Shown: positions 24,400-38,365, counted from the stretch's first letter. The stretch is DNA of 64,000 bases from Phytoseiulus persimilis (GCA_037576195.1 CM075101.1:13764001-13828000), one strand, 5' to 3'. Numbers and translations are program-made. The notes: a model not told the origin generated them from the sequence alone.

Positions 24400-25483
24400 A
24401 TCGCTCTGCGAACAAGCATATCTGTGATTTCGGGGGTGCGTGCCGCGCGACTCGAGTTAGCGATCCCCTTATTTTGCCGAGGAACACGATCTCAGCGCCA
24501 TCCTGAACGCTGTAGCCGCCGCTAAGAATTATTTCGAGTCCCTCATGTATCAACGACCACAAATGGGTCCTTCGGTCTATTCCCGGACATGACCACACGG
24601 CGGGTCTAGCGATTTATTTCAAGATGACGTCACTGAAGAAACTCGATCAATCGATAATACTTCCAAAATTTGGTGGAAAGGTCCACGCGTGATAAGGGAC
24701 CACATGATAAAAATTCGAAGGAATTGAAGAAACTCCGTTGCATTAGGCAAATCCGCACTGGGACATTGATTCACAGCCCCGGCAGACCGCAACGGAATGA
24801 AAATACTCCTTTTTTGAGAGAAGCATACCTTTATTTCTTTCGGGATAGCCTGTCGGCGTCTCTAGTATCTGGGTCTCGGAGAAGGTCAAGCAACATAGCG
24901 ATCTACCTATCACGTTCTCCGCTTTAGACTGCGCTTCAATGAGATAATTGCTGAATGCCCTCAATATAAGTATACTCTAAGTATGCATTTTCCTGGAATA
25001 GATCTAGCATATCATGATATTCACATTTGGTACGTAAGCATCAAGGAGCTGACTCCTCTGAGAAACGTGAGCGGAACGAATACTTGTTCTCTCTCGCTGG
25101 GCCACAAGAAGTGGAGTATCACGTCATGTCCCGAAGAAGAATGAGGCACGGAAAGGCCATAGTTAGTCTTGCTTAGACGAACTTCAGTTATAGCATATCG
25201 TTTATGTCGTGTAGAGGCTACTCTAATCGAAATCATACAACATATCACTCTCTGTCTTCAACGATCCAAGTGGTGCAATTTCATCATTGCAGTAGTTCAT
25301 CCGTGGTCTGCCTGAGATGGGCTATCGACTTCCTCCTCAAGCTCGTCCGACCGAAACACTCCGCTAGAAAAATGTCGCTGGAACGGTTTCGCAATCATAT
25401 AATTGTCTAAGGTCCTAGAGTGAGCTAAGTGACTGAAAGGTAGAACTCTTCTCTTGCTACTGAGGCCAGGGGAGGGAGAGGTT
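24400..25483. other. VMAT 3' flank / 3'UTR, no separate gene seen
   Basis: This lies downstream of the VMAT stop. A minus-strand AATAAA at 24835-24830 could end its transcript, implying a 3'UTR of roughly 650 bases. No other coding sequence is supported. Confidence 0.4.
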
Positions 25484-28400
25484 TCATTGGATGGCGGTTT
25501 GATTCGACAGCTTCGTCTCCTCAACAGGGGATTCTTCATTGGTGTAGGTGTCGTATCGAAGTGTGGTTGTGCCCATCACGAGCGACTGGAAAATTCCAGA
25601 GATAGACCTCGGTAATCAACATGTTGAAGTAATCAGAGTATAACCATTCCTTTCCCATGGAAGGATTCCAGAAATAGGGACGTGTCTAATACTTACGCGG
25701 CCTTCGTTTTTGGCTGGTGGGCTACGTAACATTATCAATAGCGGTGCATAGCAGATACAGACGACCCCGGTCAAATATACAAGTCTGGAACGGGAAGCAA
25801 TAATCGAATTGGTTCAAGAGTTAATCCCATGAGGGTGAATTAGAGATTGCATAGGGAGGCGTCTATAGAGGTTGAGCAAGAATTCCGATAATTCCGCGAC
25901 TTGACACGCACGCTTTGAAACCAAACGTTTTAACCACGCTGGAAGATATGAGAGGTCCAAGTACAAATCCCATGCAGAAGGCGGCGTCTCCGATGGCGTA
26001 CACCGACCCATACACCGAAGTGTGCCGGATGTCCACCAGATAGCCTAGCATTGGCATCATCGAGGAATCCACCATCCCGATGGCGAATCCGATCCCCGCG
26101 TGAGGCAGGATCAGCTGATTCACATTTTTCGCCATCGGAATCTAGAAGAGGTTCAGGAGAGCTCGTTCTGAGATTCTTATTCGGAATCACGATGGGTGAG
26201 ATGATCGAAGAACATTATCAGAGCTCCTACTTACGCATAGGAGTGAGAGTCCTATTATGATCAGGCCGACCATTGAGGATAACCACCGGCCAAGCTTATG
26301 GCCAAGAGGGCCGAAGAGATTCGTGCCAATCAAGTACGATATAGATGCGGGCAGAAACACAACACCTTGAAGAAAATGCAGTTCACGGGCTGCTTCAAAC
26401 CAAGTATTCATCGGAACGAAGACAGCATACTAGGGAAGTAGGATGATTGAGTTTCATAGTCGAAAGCTCTCCGAACCTTGCTGCCATTTGGGGGCGTGCA
26501 TGGTATCCATCAGCCATAGAGGCAAGGACGGTTCAAGCACAGCGATTCCGAGATTAGCAAAAGTGATTGCTCCCGCGGCAATGATGATATAGGGATCGCG
26601 AAGAAGTTCTCCCAGGGAAGCACCCTCTATGTTTCCTTTACTTATGGAGGGCTGGAGTACAGCAAGCTGGAGAACTGTAAAACGAACCCAGCTGTCAGGA
26701 GTCATTGTGAAACAATCAGAGAACTCATCAAGTTAACTACTGCGGGAAGGAAGTATCAGCGGAGAATAATCCCATCGTCGTCGCCACCGAGGCTCCGATG
26801 GTTTCGGAGAGCCAGCCATACTCACGGCCATCCAGCAACGTCACAGCAGCTAGCACCAGAAAAGCAGCAGATTTAGAGACGAAATCGTACATTATCCCTC
26901 CGTACGGGGGTCCGATCATGACTCCAAGTGCCAAGCCGACGCCCATCGCGATCGCCATCGCGTTTCCGCGTTCCCTATCGTCAGGGAACTTATCGGCCAG
27001 CATCCCCATACCCGCAACCGATGTGCAGGCAGATCCCACGCCCTGGAGTATTCGCGCGAAAAAGAGCGTGCCATATGAGGTGCCGGCCGCGAAAACTGAA
27101 AGTACGAAGGAGAAACGAAATTTTCGAGGCTGTTCCCTGGGACGACCCCAGCATACTTGGAAGCGAGAATGACACGGAAAAATACTTCTAACAAGTAGCT
27201 GACATGCCTAAAGTTGATAAAAACATGATGACGAAGCCCGCGAACATGGGGACCGTGTATCCTATTCTGTTGGTGATTTCCCCGACTAGGGGATTCACCA
27301 TCGCTTGTACGACCGGTTTTGACGCGAACAAAAGCCCAACTTCTACGTTTTCGTTTTCAAGCAGTCGATGGCGCAGTTTCTCCTCCTCCGCCTCGATTTC
27401 GCGTTGTTTCTGACGGCCATCCGATGCCGCGTTCCGATCAATGGCAGGAGCCAAGGTCCGTCCAGATCCGTATTCTCTGCAAAATATTCTTTAAGAGTTC
27501 GCGGCACCGCGGAGAACTTCAGGAGGCAGTCAATCTCGGGTTGTGGAACGAGACAGCAGGACACAAAAGTGACCCTGGAGAATACGATACTCAATAGGGG
27601 AACTCACGTGACATCGGGTCGAGTTGGTTTCATCACGTGGTTGATGAGATCAGGCCCAGAATCTGTCGAGTTGTCGACGGCGAACGAGACCATCCCAAGA
27701 GTGGGAGGCGTCGTGATGATTCCGAGCGTTTTGTTCTGTTCCATGAGCTCTCGTTTGTGGATTTCGTAGAGGAAATTCGGAATGATTGGAACTGGAACGA
27801 GTTTCCGATTACACTCCTGGACGCTGTTGTCCCTCACAAAGAGGAAGAATAGAACCCGTTCCAATGCTTTCCCGAGATTTCTTGCGCTCGGCGCCTTTCG
27901 AATGTTTACGTTTCAGCTTTCGTTTGTGGGTCGAATGATTGTGCGTGGCCGAATATTCCAACGATTGTAGAGGAAGGTCAGAACAGTTCTCTCCCGGGAC
28001 AACGATTAATCATCTGGTTGTTTGCAGCGAGCGCGCAACCGCTCAACCTCCCGGAGAGCTTCCTATCAGGTGAGCCGCCGTGAAAGCCCGTCGTGGGGAA
28101 CTTATTCGTCCGGGCATACGTTTATTTTCGGAAACCACCTCTCCCGAGAGCAAGCTTGAAGTCGTGGGAAGTTTTCCGTTACGCCGATCGGTATCAACCC
28201 TCCACTAGAGCTCAACTCCTCCTCTCTTTGTCCTCTTCTTGTCGGGGTCTGCTTCCCAGTGAGCGGGAACTCGGTCCACCCAGGCTGCGAGGAGGACACG
28301 AATCCTTACTCGAAATTCGATAAGCCTGCGCAGTGAAGAGCCGACGACGCAGAACTTCGCCGTTCGGGTCCGCCCTCGCGGTCCTCCGGGGCCGGCCAGT

Positions 28401-29057
28401 GAAGCCAACGACTCACACAGTGAGAGGAAAAAGCAGACTGGCAGACTTCCTCGTTTCCCCCGGGGCCTCACGGCTTCAATTAGTATGAAGATCTCCGAAA
28501 GGAGAACGCAGCTGTCCGTGGCCTAAAGCCTTCGATATCGGTGCACACGTCGATCTTCATTCTCCTCATTCGTCCTAAGGTCGAGGTCAACTTTGTGAAT
28601 GTAGGAGGAACCCAAACCATAGACGAGATGCTTCCGATCCCGTTATCTTCAGGCCAGGTACTCCTGTCTCCTGAACTGTCTGCCCAATGCTTTCCGACGA
28701 GGCAAACTACTTGCCCACATTCCAGTCCGACAGAAGATGACGTAGAATCACCTGATTCTTGCTGAACGTTCGAGCCATCGTTACGAAGGAGATCGCTCGA
28801 GCTCGTTCCGCTCGTTATTGCCACGATTCACGAAAAAATGAGATGGAAAGGAAACCCGCCTCCCCAGCTCGACAGGAGAACCGCCCGCAACTTCGAGCAA
28901 ACGTCCCAAAGATGTGTAACTCACCAACAGAAGTGAGAAGCATGTTGTCCAAGAGCAGTGCGACCGCTACAATCACAAGCACAAGCTTCCGGTCCCCTCG
29001 GTAGCGGGCTATTAACTCCTGCAGGGAGGTTGTCTGCGTGCTTCCGCTGACCGTCAT
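25484..29057 (-). CDS. Vmat: vesicular monoamine transporter (SLC18, VMAT)
   Basis: Nine exons join in phase: 29057-28925, 27791-27608, 27476-27208, 27095-26826, 26674-26477, 26365-26235, 26141-25912, 25784-25697 and 25585-25484, encoding 534 residues. VMATs are 12-helix proton antiporters that load serotonin, dopamine and related amines into synaptic vesicles. Key charged residues are in place: Asp37 in helix 1 ([10 protein letters not shown]), Lys159 (LLFASK), Asp432 (GYLVDIRH) and Asp447 ([10 protein letters not shown]). The lumenal loop carries N-glycosylation sequons NKT (64) and NST (85). Segments such as [14 protein letters not shown] and [11 protein letters not shown] favour VMAT over the acetylcholine transporter. 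The C-terminus ends [16 protein letters not shown]... The intron after exon 3 appears to begin with GC rather than GT. Intron 1 is the largest (1.1 kb). Confidence 0.95.
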
Positions 29058-29521
29058 CCTGGAAGCGAACTACGAGCTGAGAGCTTATAATCGGCAGCAT
29101 CAGAATATATATGTTCACCTCAAGATTCCACAACCATGACCAGGAAGGCATCAGACTCGGGCTAATAGGCTCTTGTTCACCTAAACCCCGGTTTTTGACA
29201 AAAACTTATACGGAGATTCCCGTTGCGGGAAGCATCTTATACCTGGCATCTCATGGATATTGAGTAAAAGACGCCGACAGGCTACCAGTGGGAATTTGAA
29301 TATTTCGCGGTAGGTGTCCTCGGCAGCGGTCCCCAGTCGACCGTTTCAGATATGAGTGCCTCGAGATGGGTATATCGCTATACGACTGGAGACTTGGACT
29401 TGGAGAGACCAGATCAGAAGCAGCCACGCTTCCAGTCGGAAGTAAGAAATCTCACACGACTCCCCATCTCCGTCCCTCGGCCAAGAATAGTTTCCGTTTA
29501 GATGAATCATCCTGCGCACGG
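29058..29521. other. VMAT upstream region, no gene seen
   Basis: This follows the VMAT start codon on its 5' side and should contain its promoter or untranslated first exon. No motif is defensible from reading alone. Confidence 0.4.
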
Positions 29522-29529
29522 TCATTCCG

Positions 29530-30320
29530 CTTTTTCATCATGATCCTTTTGATGTAGACGCGGCTGTAAATTCTGCCAGAGTGCCGTCGACTCTTGGACT
29601 GGAGAGATGGAATGAAATCGAATGAAACAGGCGAGGCGCACAGCGGTAATTATCTGAATTATGGAGTGATCCATCCGAGGACACTGGGACAAGATGAATT
29701 GCAACGCTTTGTGAAAATTCAACGCTGCACGACCCTTCAAGAGAGCTCGGGATTCCGTGGTTTGGGCCCACTGCACGGGAGGACAACGATTTTTCTGGAG
29801 TCCCCGCCGCTTTGCGATGCAACGATCGTTTCCCGTAATTTTCCGCATGGGATTGAGCCAATTCTGGGACAGCACCTGAACGAAGTTATGCCAGCTGCAT
29901 CCTCGGCATATGAGCTCTCCTTGTCGAGAACTACCCTGCGCATTCGAGCACATCTAAATTCCAAGTCTTCTACCATCGAGTTTGCAAGAAATACGACGTC
30001 GTCTTGCTGCGACCACGGAGATTCCTCACATGGATACAGTGCAGCTCCCCGAGCCATAATCATACAGCGTGTTGGAACAGTTGATCCCGAACAGCTGATT
30101 GAGCCACTTCATCACCGATTTCGACCGCCCCGCGCAATCAATTGCGAACTGAGGTTGATCCACCAGCTCTGCAAGGATTGCGAATGCCGATCTGCAGTTG
30201 AAACTCACGCACACGCTGTTCGGGACCACGAGCCGATTAGCTTCGATGATGTTGATGGGACAATGTAGAGCTTCGAGGAAAATCAGGACAGCGCGAGTCC
30301 GGACGACGGTTCGCCCCACT
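29530..30320 (-). pseudogene. possible decayed glutathione S-transferase
   Basis: Fragments on the minus strand resemble cytosolic GST landmarks in the right order: RAVLIFLEALHCPINII (helix 1 region), CRSAFAILAELVDQ (like ESRAI..YLVDKY), VMKWLNQLFG...TLYD (like VNQRLYFD.GTLY), then in another frame ITAVRLACF and ESTALWQNLQPRLHQKDHDE (like the C-terminal W..R.KP.LP.YDE). Spacing is shorter than normal in the N-terminal part, and the frame changes midway, so if real it is a pseudogene. An antiparallel 224-codon frame overlaps it. The similarity is by eye only. Confidence 0.3.
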
Positions 30321-30399
30321 CCTTGGGCTGCACCCTCAAAAACCGTTGTGAGCGTCGTGGAGCCTAATCACGGGGTGAACATCCCAGCTCTTACGCTTT

Positions 30400-33300
30400 G
30401 AATTCCTGCGAGACTGCTGACATTCGCATGCTACGAGTCAGATTGCAACAGCTTTCCTGATTCTCTTTCCCCATATGAATGGGTGGTCAATGGATCGAGC
30501 TCCAGGTGATGAGAAATATCATCAGACGAAATGTCCTAGAGAGACGATTCCGGGAGCGTGAGCTAAAACGTCCATAGCCTATTCTGCTCCGGGAAAACTG
30601 GATTTGGGGCTTTTCGCATATCCGGGTCGTGTTAAGTAAACTTTGCCTGCTATGGAGGAATCTCGGCACTTTTCCGAACAAGGGTCGTATAGACCGGGAG
30701 GAGGATGCGCTATCAGAGAGAGAGACACCCAGTTAGGCTTATCGCAGGAGAACTTCTCGGATACTGTTTCGGATCAACGATATGAGGTAAGGTTCCGGGA
30801 GATCAGAGTGCAGAGGAGCTGATCCCGAGGATTGGCGGATTTCGAGATCTCGTCCGACACAGGAGCCCGAAATCTGTGGAACTTGGAATGGAGCGAGTTC
30901 TTCATCTTCTTAGGCCTCGCGACGGGTGACCTCTAACGGAGTGGTATCTTCAGAGAACTTCGCGAAGTGCTACTGAGTGCGCCGAAGCTCCCCTCTTATC
31001 GAACCGATCCGGTATTTCTCCCGTGAGCTGAGCATCGGAAGGGAGGCGAAATGGGTTCCGTACTCACCTTAGATGAGGCTGTGGATTCACTTCATCAACC
31101 AACAGGTGGGTTACAGCAACTCAGCAGGAGTTCCCGAGTCAATGGCAGGCCTGCAAAGAAGGACCCCGAAAAGTTGGCGGGCCGAGGGAAAGTTGGGGAT
31201 GAGTCGAGGTCCAGCAGATAGTGGCGCCCCCGGCTTTGCAAGTGCTGACATCTAGGGAGCACCTGTAGCCGCACTAACTTTTATCGATTCTGCACTTCCG
31301 AAGTTCGGATAAGCAGCGAATGACAATATTCGGAGTTGCTGTCTCTTTTGCGTCGATCACAACTATTTTACGAGCATGATGTCTCGAAGGATCTCCTCTG
31401 TGCAGGAACCAATGCCCCGATGACCAGGACCTTTATCAGAGCGTAGGGATTCCACAGATTATGTCGATCGTATATGAGGATTGAAATTTAATTGGTGAAT
31501 GGAGTTCGCACGATTCGAAGCGCTCATTTCTCACCGAACTCACAGGATCGATTCTCTCTACTTTTCATCATTTTGAATCTTCGATCGGGCGGGAGTTTCC
31601 GGACGGGAGCAGAGGGTGCAGTCCTGAAGCATTCACTTGCAGATAAAGCCAGAGCTAAGGATTGACGTTCATTTGTGTGCTGGCAAGGTTGACATCGAAA
31701 GGGTCTCCATTGGGTTCTTAGCTCGAGGCGATCACTGAGCCCCGTTACAAAGGAGGGAATTGATTTCGCGGATGCGATACTTCACTCCGCGCCTCCAAAG
31801 ATTTCGATGCAGTCGCTCGATGAAGATGTGCTCCTAACCCTCCAATCTCTGCGGCTGAGCACAACATCTCCCTGATTCTCCATGGCCTACTACTTCCGTC
31901 CACATCCTAACATCGGAAAATCAGAACAACATCTCAGCCGCTCTCACAGCTCTTCACTCGGTGTCGTGTTTATTGTGAATAAGGAGGAACCTCTCGCATT
32001 TTCCGTCGATTTCGTGTTCTCGAGCAGTCGACGAAGGCCCCATTCGAGAAAGCTTCAGCGAGTTCTCCAGCCGACGAAGAGCTGGTGGAGCATCTCGAAG
32101 AACTTCATTGGTCAGGTCCGCCCTCGCGACCCTTCGCAGTCGGCCGCAGCACTCTCCCCCCACGAAGAGCTCGGGTGTCGCTCAGGAGAGTGTCTTCCTT
32201 CCAAACGTCTTCCCACGAATTCCTGCGACTGGAGCCTGCTGCTACGCGCGAATGGATTCCCGTTTTTTTCCGAGAACGAATAACGCCTACGAGTCAGAAA
32301 TCAGGACGATATATGACGTTGTCCCGACTCGATGTCTTGACCGATGGTAGTAATAAGCTGCCAAGTGCATCCCACGGTTCTCATGTCAAATGCGACCCCC
32401 CGCCCGATTTCCCTGGAAAAAGTACAGATCTGCTCTCTCCGCACTGCAAAGACCACCACGCCCACTGCGTCTGAATTCTCATTGCGGTGTGGGTTAAAAA
32501 GCTCTTTGAGAATACGTTCATGCAGAGCGAGAGCAATATTCTCAGCTGGGAGTCAGCCATTCCCAGCTATGTCGTCGAGCTGATGTTTCCACAGGCCACT
32601 AATTTCTCTCATTTCCATTCACTCTACCCGAGGACGCAGAAGCATTTTACAATCTGAGGCTAGCGAGGCTATTTGCCCCTTCCACCCACTGTCGCTCGAA
32701 GCACCGACGTTGAGGACTCAGACCGAGACTCATCCATTGTAAATGCTGGACTCTAGGGCCTAGAGGTTTCAAGGTGGCCTCCTTGAGAGAAGAATCTCGA
32801 CGTGATCCAACGCACAACCCTGGGTACGCGCCTCTGTAGACGGTCTACACCCCTCTCAGGCACCATCTTGGATTGATGATGACAGCTATTTATCAATATT
32901 GAAGCGTTGAACGAGTCGGTATGAGAATATCTGAGTTCATTCCAGATCCACTAGGACATGCTGAATGAGGCGAATGTTTGACTCGAGGTATATTGCGTGC
33001 AACCCCGTTGTCTGTAGAGGCTCCGGAGGAACTCCGTGTTGAAATCAAGCCAAAATCTGAAGGAGTGATCGGGGTTCGTCCGACAGTGCTGATTGAGCTC
33101 GAATTCCTAAGCCTCAAGAGAGCCATTCCGAACTCCTTCGGGCGATTGTTCGTTGAATCACCTGGAATGTTCCGTCCGATCGGACTCGGGATCCACTCGA
33201 CCGTACTACTATTGAGGGCTCTATCTGCCTCAGGTAGTACCTCACCCAGACGGCTCCAAAATTAACAAGGCTCGGCCATGATACCACTCGATGAAAAATA

Positions 33301-34771
33301 TACTATTTCTCATCACGCTGTCGAGCTACACGTGCTGCTTATCGTACCTTTCATGTACCATATCACAATGAAAACTTCGATAAGAATAGATTGCCCGGAC
33401 ACTCCGTGGCGGCAAGTTTCCCGAGGGACATACTGCGCACAATCGACGGTCACGTGGTTTCCCCAAGCTAGAATCGGACCAGTCCTCAGAGTACAATTCT
33501 CAGCTGCGGTACTCCACTTGAAAACATTTTCCGCAAAGACACCCCATCCGATACCACCAAGTGGAACTCATCGTTCTCCTCTCGAGCGGCAAGGGGGATC
33601 AGGGAGTTGAATCATCTTCCTTTCCGTATTCGATCGAGCTACGATGTTTGAGCGGAGACCGGCTCCTGCCGAATTTTATCGGAGTTCATCCCAACCGATT
33701 CCAATCATACCCAGTAACCGACTTCTCACATTCTCTCCTTGAAGGAGGAACACCAAACGACGCCTCAGTCCGGATAGAGATGAGAACGACGCAGATCGGT
33801 CCATAAAATCCGCAGCCACCTTTCGGGCCAATCATTCGATGTGTGAAGTCCCAGCCCAGAACGAGCGGAGAGAAGCTTCCGCTTAGAGAGCGAACATGGG
33901 GAATGAGCATATCCCTGCGACAAATCCATTGGGACTCCAAGATCTTGGAAATTCCACGAAGCTCCGCAAAAGCTAAACGTTTGAGAACAGCGAGGCTCCA
34001 ACATTGGGAACAGGAACGTGTGCGATTCGGAAAGCTCTCGCTACCGCAAACTGAAGTCGAATCTAATGAGAACATCCATTGGCGAGAAGGCCAGCTCGGT
34101 TCTTTCAAGATGACGATCAACTCTCCGTGTTTAATCGCATGGGAACTATTTTCTGCGATGTTCTCTTCGGAGGCCATGCATGCAATTTTACAACAGAGAA
34201 TTCGTAGTAAAAGCATCGGATCCCGTTGAGCTAGGATGGGGAGCGAGATGGGCGCACCGCTTGGCCTTCTTCCCTCTGGGTTCGTATGTCTATAAAGAGA
34301 TGTCCACATTAGTCTCAAGAAGCGGAAATTGCTTGAAATGACCCAGAGTTCGATTGGTCTCTATGATGACCGATTCGCGCATTTCGTCGCTCGTACCGTA
34401 TCTCGGAAGTTCCCGGTGAAGCCGTCCAGGTCTCCATAGAAGCCGTATGTCCTATTCCGTGTTTTTGAATCTAGCAGACGACCCGAAATGGCCGGAGAGC
34501 TAGCCGCTTCCCAACAGCAGCAACACGGCACGAGGGACCGGAGCAGTCTGAAAAACGCCGGCAGGACTTACGCCAGCCCTGAATAAATGAAAACTTTGGG
34601 GGAAACCCGCCTAAGCGCACACAAGGCTCCAGGCATCGGGACCGTCCAGTTGCCCGTGGGCAGCATCGCGAGTATTTCACTCGTATCCTACAGCCAAGGT
34701 TAAAAGGTTATGATGGGGCCGCTGAGCGCCGCGAACGAAAACTCAGGAAAAGTTTCGATCTTTGATGAGGT
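30400..34771. other. no recognised gene
   Basis: Long antiparallel open frames occur, notably 33686-34318 (-, 210 codons) facing 33843-34229 (+). Neither shows a domain, and mirror-image openness is typical of compositional chance. Frames at 31882-32583 (+) are likewise unassigned. Confidence 0.45.
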
Positions 34772-34777
34772 TTTATT
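34772..34777 (-). other. poly(A) signal of ATP synthase subunit c gene
   Basis: AATAAA on the minus strand lies 147 bases after the stop codon of the subunit c gene and is the first canonical signal downstream. Confidence 0.75.
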
Positions 34778-34923
34778 CTCATAAATCTTTTACATACATC
34801 CTAACCCCTTTCATTTGGTGCTCGTGGCATTCACACACCATTCAGTTCTCGATGCTCATTAGGTGGCTTGTCGAGCGAGAAGGTATCGTTCTATGCTGAC
34901 CGATTTGATGGAGGGGGTAAAAT

Positions 34924-35717
<794 letters not shown>

Positions 35718-36452
35718 ATGGCGGCCTCCATGAACGGCGTGTGGAAGAGATTTTTCCATGTTTGCCGGCCACTGCAGAATACGAATGATGCATTCATCAC
35801 TCGAACCAGACGTACAACTTATGTCAGGACGTATCCCGTAACGCTAGTTCAACCAGACGGCTCGACGTTCACGATAAGGTAGTTGACCCTCTGCGCAGAA
35901 GTGACCTTTGGAGAAGTGGTGTCCCAACCTTAAACGGCCGCGCGGCGGCGGACAGCTCGGAATGGGAAGCACCGCTTTATCCCCTGAGGAATGACCCAAT
36001 GGAGGCGCAGTGTGAGCGAGAAATGCTCAGTGCAGTCTACTCTGCAGATCATGGAGTTGAAACTAATCTGATGAGGTCAAATCGCTCGGACTGGTGTCGA
36101 AATGCTTCATAAAATAGATTGCTGTTTGAACATTTCATGTCAGGCTGTAAACATCGAACGGGGAGAGGGTTCACACGTGAACGGGGAGTTGGAGAAGCTG
36201 AATTCCTCAGATTTGTGATCGTTATTATTCCAAATATCAACATCGGTTCTATCCGTTCTTTAAAGGTATCATGAGCCGAAACAGGCCATCACGCTCCCTC
36301 TTCGTCTCGAGGAGTTGTCCCCCGAGGAGCAGAGACTCGTATTATTGAATAGGAAACCGAGAGAGAAAGTCAAAGAGGTGGAGGAATTCAAGATTGGCTT
36401 CCATGCCAGAAAATACCTGAAACACGTCGCAAGCAAGAAGAAGCAAAGCTGA
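35718..36452 (+). CDS. mRpL55: mitochondrial large ribosomal subunit protein mL55 (MRPL55)
   Basis: Two exons, 35718-35878 and 36266-36452, join in phase across a 387-bp GT-AG intron and give 115 residues. The start MAASMNGVWKRFF is a short basic presequence. The family core TRTRRTTYVRTYPVTLVQPDG then STFTIRYHEPKQAITLPL spans the splice junction and matches the conserved R..YAR.YP.LLV..DGST..IRY.EPR block of MRPL55. The tail is lysine-rich (VASKKKQS). mL55 is a metazoan-specific protein of the 39S mitochondrial subunit. An AATAAA at 36479-36484 follows the stop by 27 bases. I chose this ATG because it begins a plausible presequence and has A at -3. Confidence 0.93.
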
Positions 36453-36484
36453 AATCATGTGTGATATACTTGGATGATAATAAA

Positions 36485-37120
36485 AACTCGTTATAGGAGG
36501 ACGTGTCCGGAAGACGCTATTTATCATGCGTGCTGCTCCGATTTTGTAGGTGTCGTAACGGGGAGGAAAGAGTGCAGTGATGGGGAGGAAGACGCGTGAC
36601 GCAAGAGAATGCGTGATGTTTCGGTCAATCGAAAGGGTGCCGATCAATGCGAGTCCTGTCCGAGCTCGATGGATCTCCCTCCAACTCACCCTCGATCACT
36701 CCATGCGACAACTCTTGATAACCCCACTAATATTATTCAAGAAACGTGACGATCGACGTACAGCGCGATAGAACGTTACACGCCCGCACGGTAACGCACC
36801 GCAGCAAATGATGAGACCCGTTGTCAACTGATGCCAGAGGAAACTTCGTCAGTACCAATGCTATGTCTGATAGTATGCACACGTTATACCATCACCTCCT
36901 AGTCCCCTACTTCTTGATTCGGCGGGAGGAGCTCGGAAGGAAAACAGAACACTATAGTTCCCTGGTGTGCAATGGTGTGCTCGGAAGTTTCAAAAGCTCC
37001 AGGAAGTCCTCTGGGGACTAGGCTTCGAGCCGGCTGTCTAAGTGATGGAGTGGATGCTTCGTGGGTCGCGGGATGAAAGCAGGACGAACTCCGCGGTACG
37101 TGTCACCGAAACTCCACGGT
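36485..37120. other. short intergenic interval between convergent mL55 and RpS13
   Basis: The two genes point towards each other. Small open frames are present but none is supported. Confidence 0.5.
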
Positions 37121-37126
37121 TTTATT
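37121..37126 (-). other. poly(A) signal overlapping the RpS13 stop codon
   Basis: Reading the minus strand, TAA is followed directly by ATAAA, so AATAAA shares the final A of the stop codon. Confidence 0.8.
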
Positions 37127-37679
37127 TAAGCCACAAGAGCCGATGCGGTCGAGCTTTCGTATCTCCAGGTAGGAGCCAAGACTCTCTTGGTTTTGTAGTA
37201 ACGAGCCAGACGATGGATTCTTGACTCGACGAGGATAAGACGGAATTTGGAGTCCTTGTCCTTCCTGTAGCGTTCAAGATGCTTGCGGATCGCTACCGCC
37301 TTCTTGATCAGGTGGTACAAATCCTCTGGAAGGTCGGGGGCGAGACCTTTGCTCTGCAATGGCACGAAGTGTGAAATAGTTGGAGTTTCGACAGATTCAA
37401 CGTCTCTTCAGTCAAGTCATGTCAAACAGCTCCCTCCAACTTGCGACCAACCTTGAGAATACGCAGGATTTTGTTTCCTGTGATCCATTTGACTTGAGCG
37501 ACGCCATGCGAGTCTCGGAGGATGACACCGATCTGTGAAGGGGTCAGACCTTTCTTTGCCAACTTGTAGATCTGCTCCTTGACATCTTCAGGTGAAAGTT
37601 TCTGCCAGTTGGGCACTGAACGGCGGTAGGGGATGGCACTCTGCGAGATACCCTTCCCGGGCGCGTGCATACGACCCAT
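37126..37679 (-). CDS. RpS13: cytosolic small-subunit ribosomal protein S13 (uS15)
   Basis: Two exons, 37679-37452 and 37353-37126, join in phase 0 across a 98-bp intron to give 151 residues, the exact length of animal RPS13. The sequence starts [20 protein letters not shown] and ends with [10 protein letters not shown]. The uS15 core [30 protein letters not shown] and [11 protein letters not shown] is intact. It binds 18S rRNA in the 40S subunit platform. The AATAAA signal starts on the last base of the stop codon, which implies a very short 3'UTR. Confidence 0.98.
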
Positions 37680-38365
37680 GTTGAGCGCTTAGGTAAAAGA
37701 TTCACATGTTAGCTGCCTGGCTTGAGACATAACCAACATGAAATTTTTAGACAGTCCGCCGATTCGCGAATCAAGTGCACAGCACTCCCTAAGTTGAGCG
37801 AGGACACCGAGGGAACAGTGAAGAGCTGAGCTTCTTCTGGTCGATACACGGAGACATTCACGAGGAGGCTGTATTTTCGATTGTTGTTAAAGACGGCATG
37901 GGGCCGAATGATGCCAATGCCGGCTCTGTTCGACGCCTGGCCTCCATCCGTCCATTTCTTCTAGCAATTTTTGGGATGGCAATATCACGCCTGAGTCACA
38001 GAGACGACTAAGTCTTTCAACTTATAGGTTTTCAAGTTAAAATGCTCGATTTGTACCTGAACTGGCGGCACGTGGAAGAAGCCACACGAAAAAGAAATCG
38101 AAACCACTGTGTAGCTCCCACTGGCGCTGTCGCGGATAGGGGGCGCTGCGAGCTTCTACCGAGTAAATGGCGCGGTCTTTTGAACTGGATGAGGACTGCG
38201 CTAAACTTCAACTACGTGTGCGGAGCTTGCACCAACGAAGCGCCTCTTTCCTCTTGGCTTCGGAGCGTGTAGGATCCCCCTGCCTGAATGGGCCCGTTTG
38301 TATGAAATCGAACGGCCGGGAATGACGCACATTTTCGTTGAAAGCATATGACAACTCATTTGGGT
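37680..38365. other. RpS13 upstream region
   Basis: This must contain the RpS13 promoter and any untranslated first exon. An AG lies within 20 bases of the start codon, so a leader intron is possible. No other gene is seen. Confidence 0.4.

Noticed and set aside
33686..34318. 210-codon minus-strand frame
   Set aside because: A plus-strand frame faces it over most of its length and neither has a domain or splice partner.
36342..36689. Minus-strand frame of 115 codons over the mL55 3' end
   Set aside because: It is antisense to the confirmed second exon and UTR of mL55.
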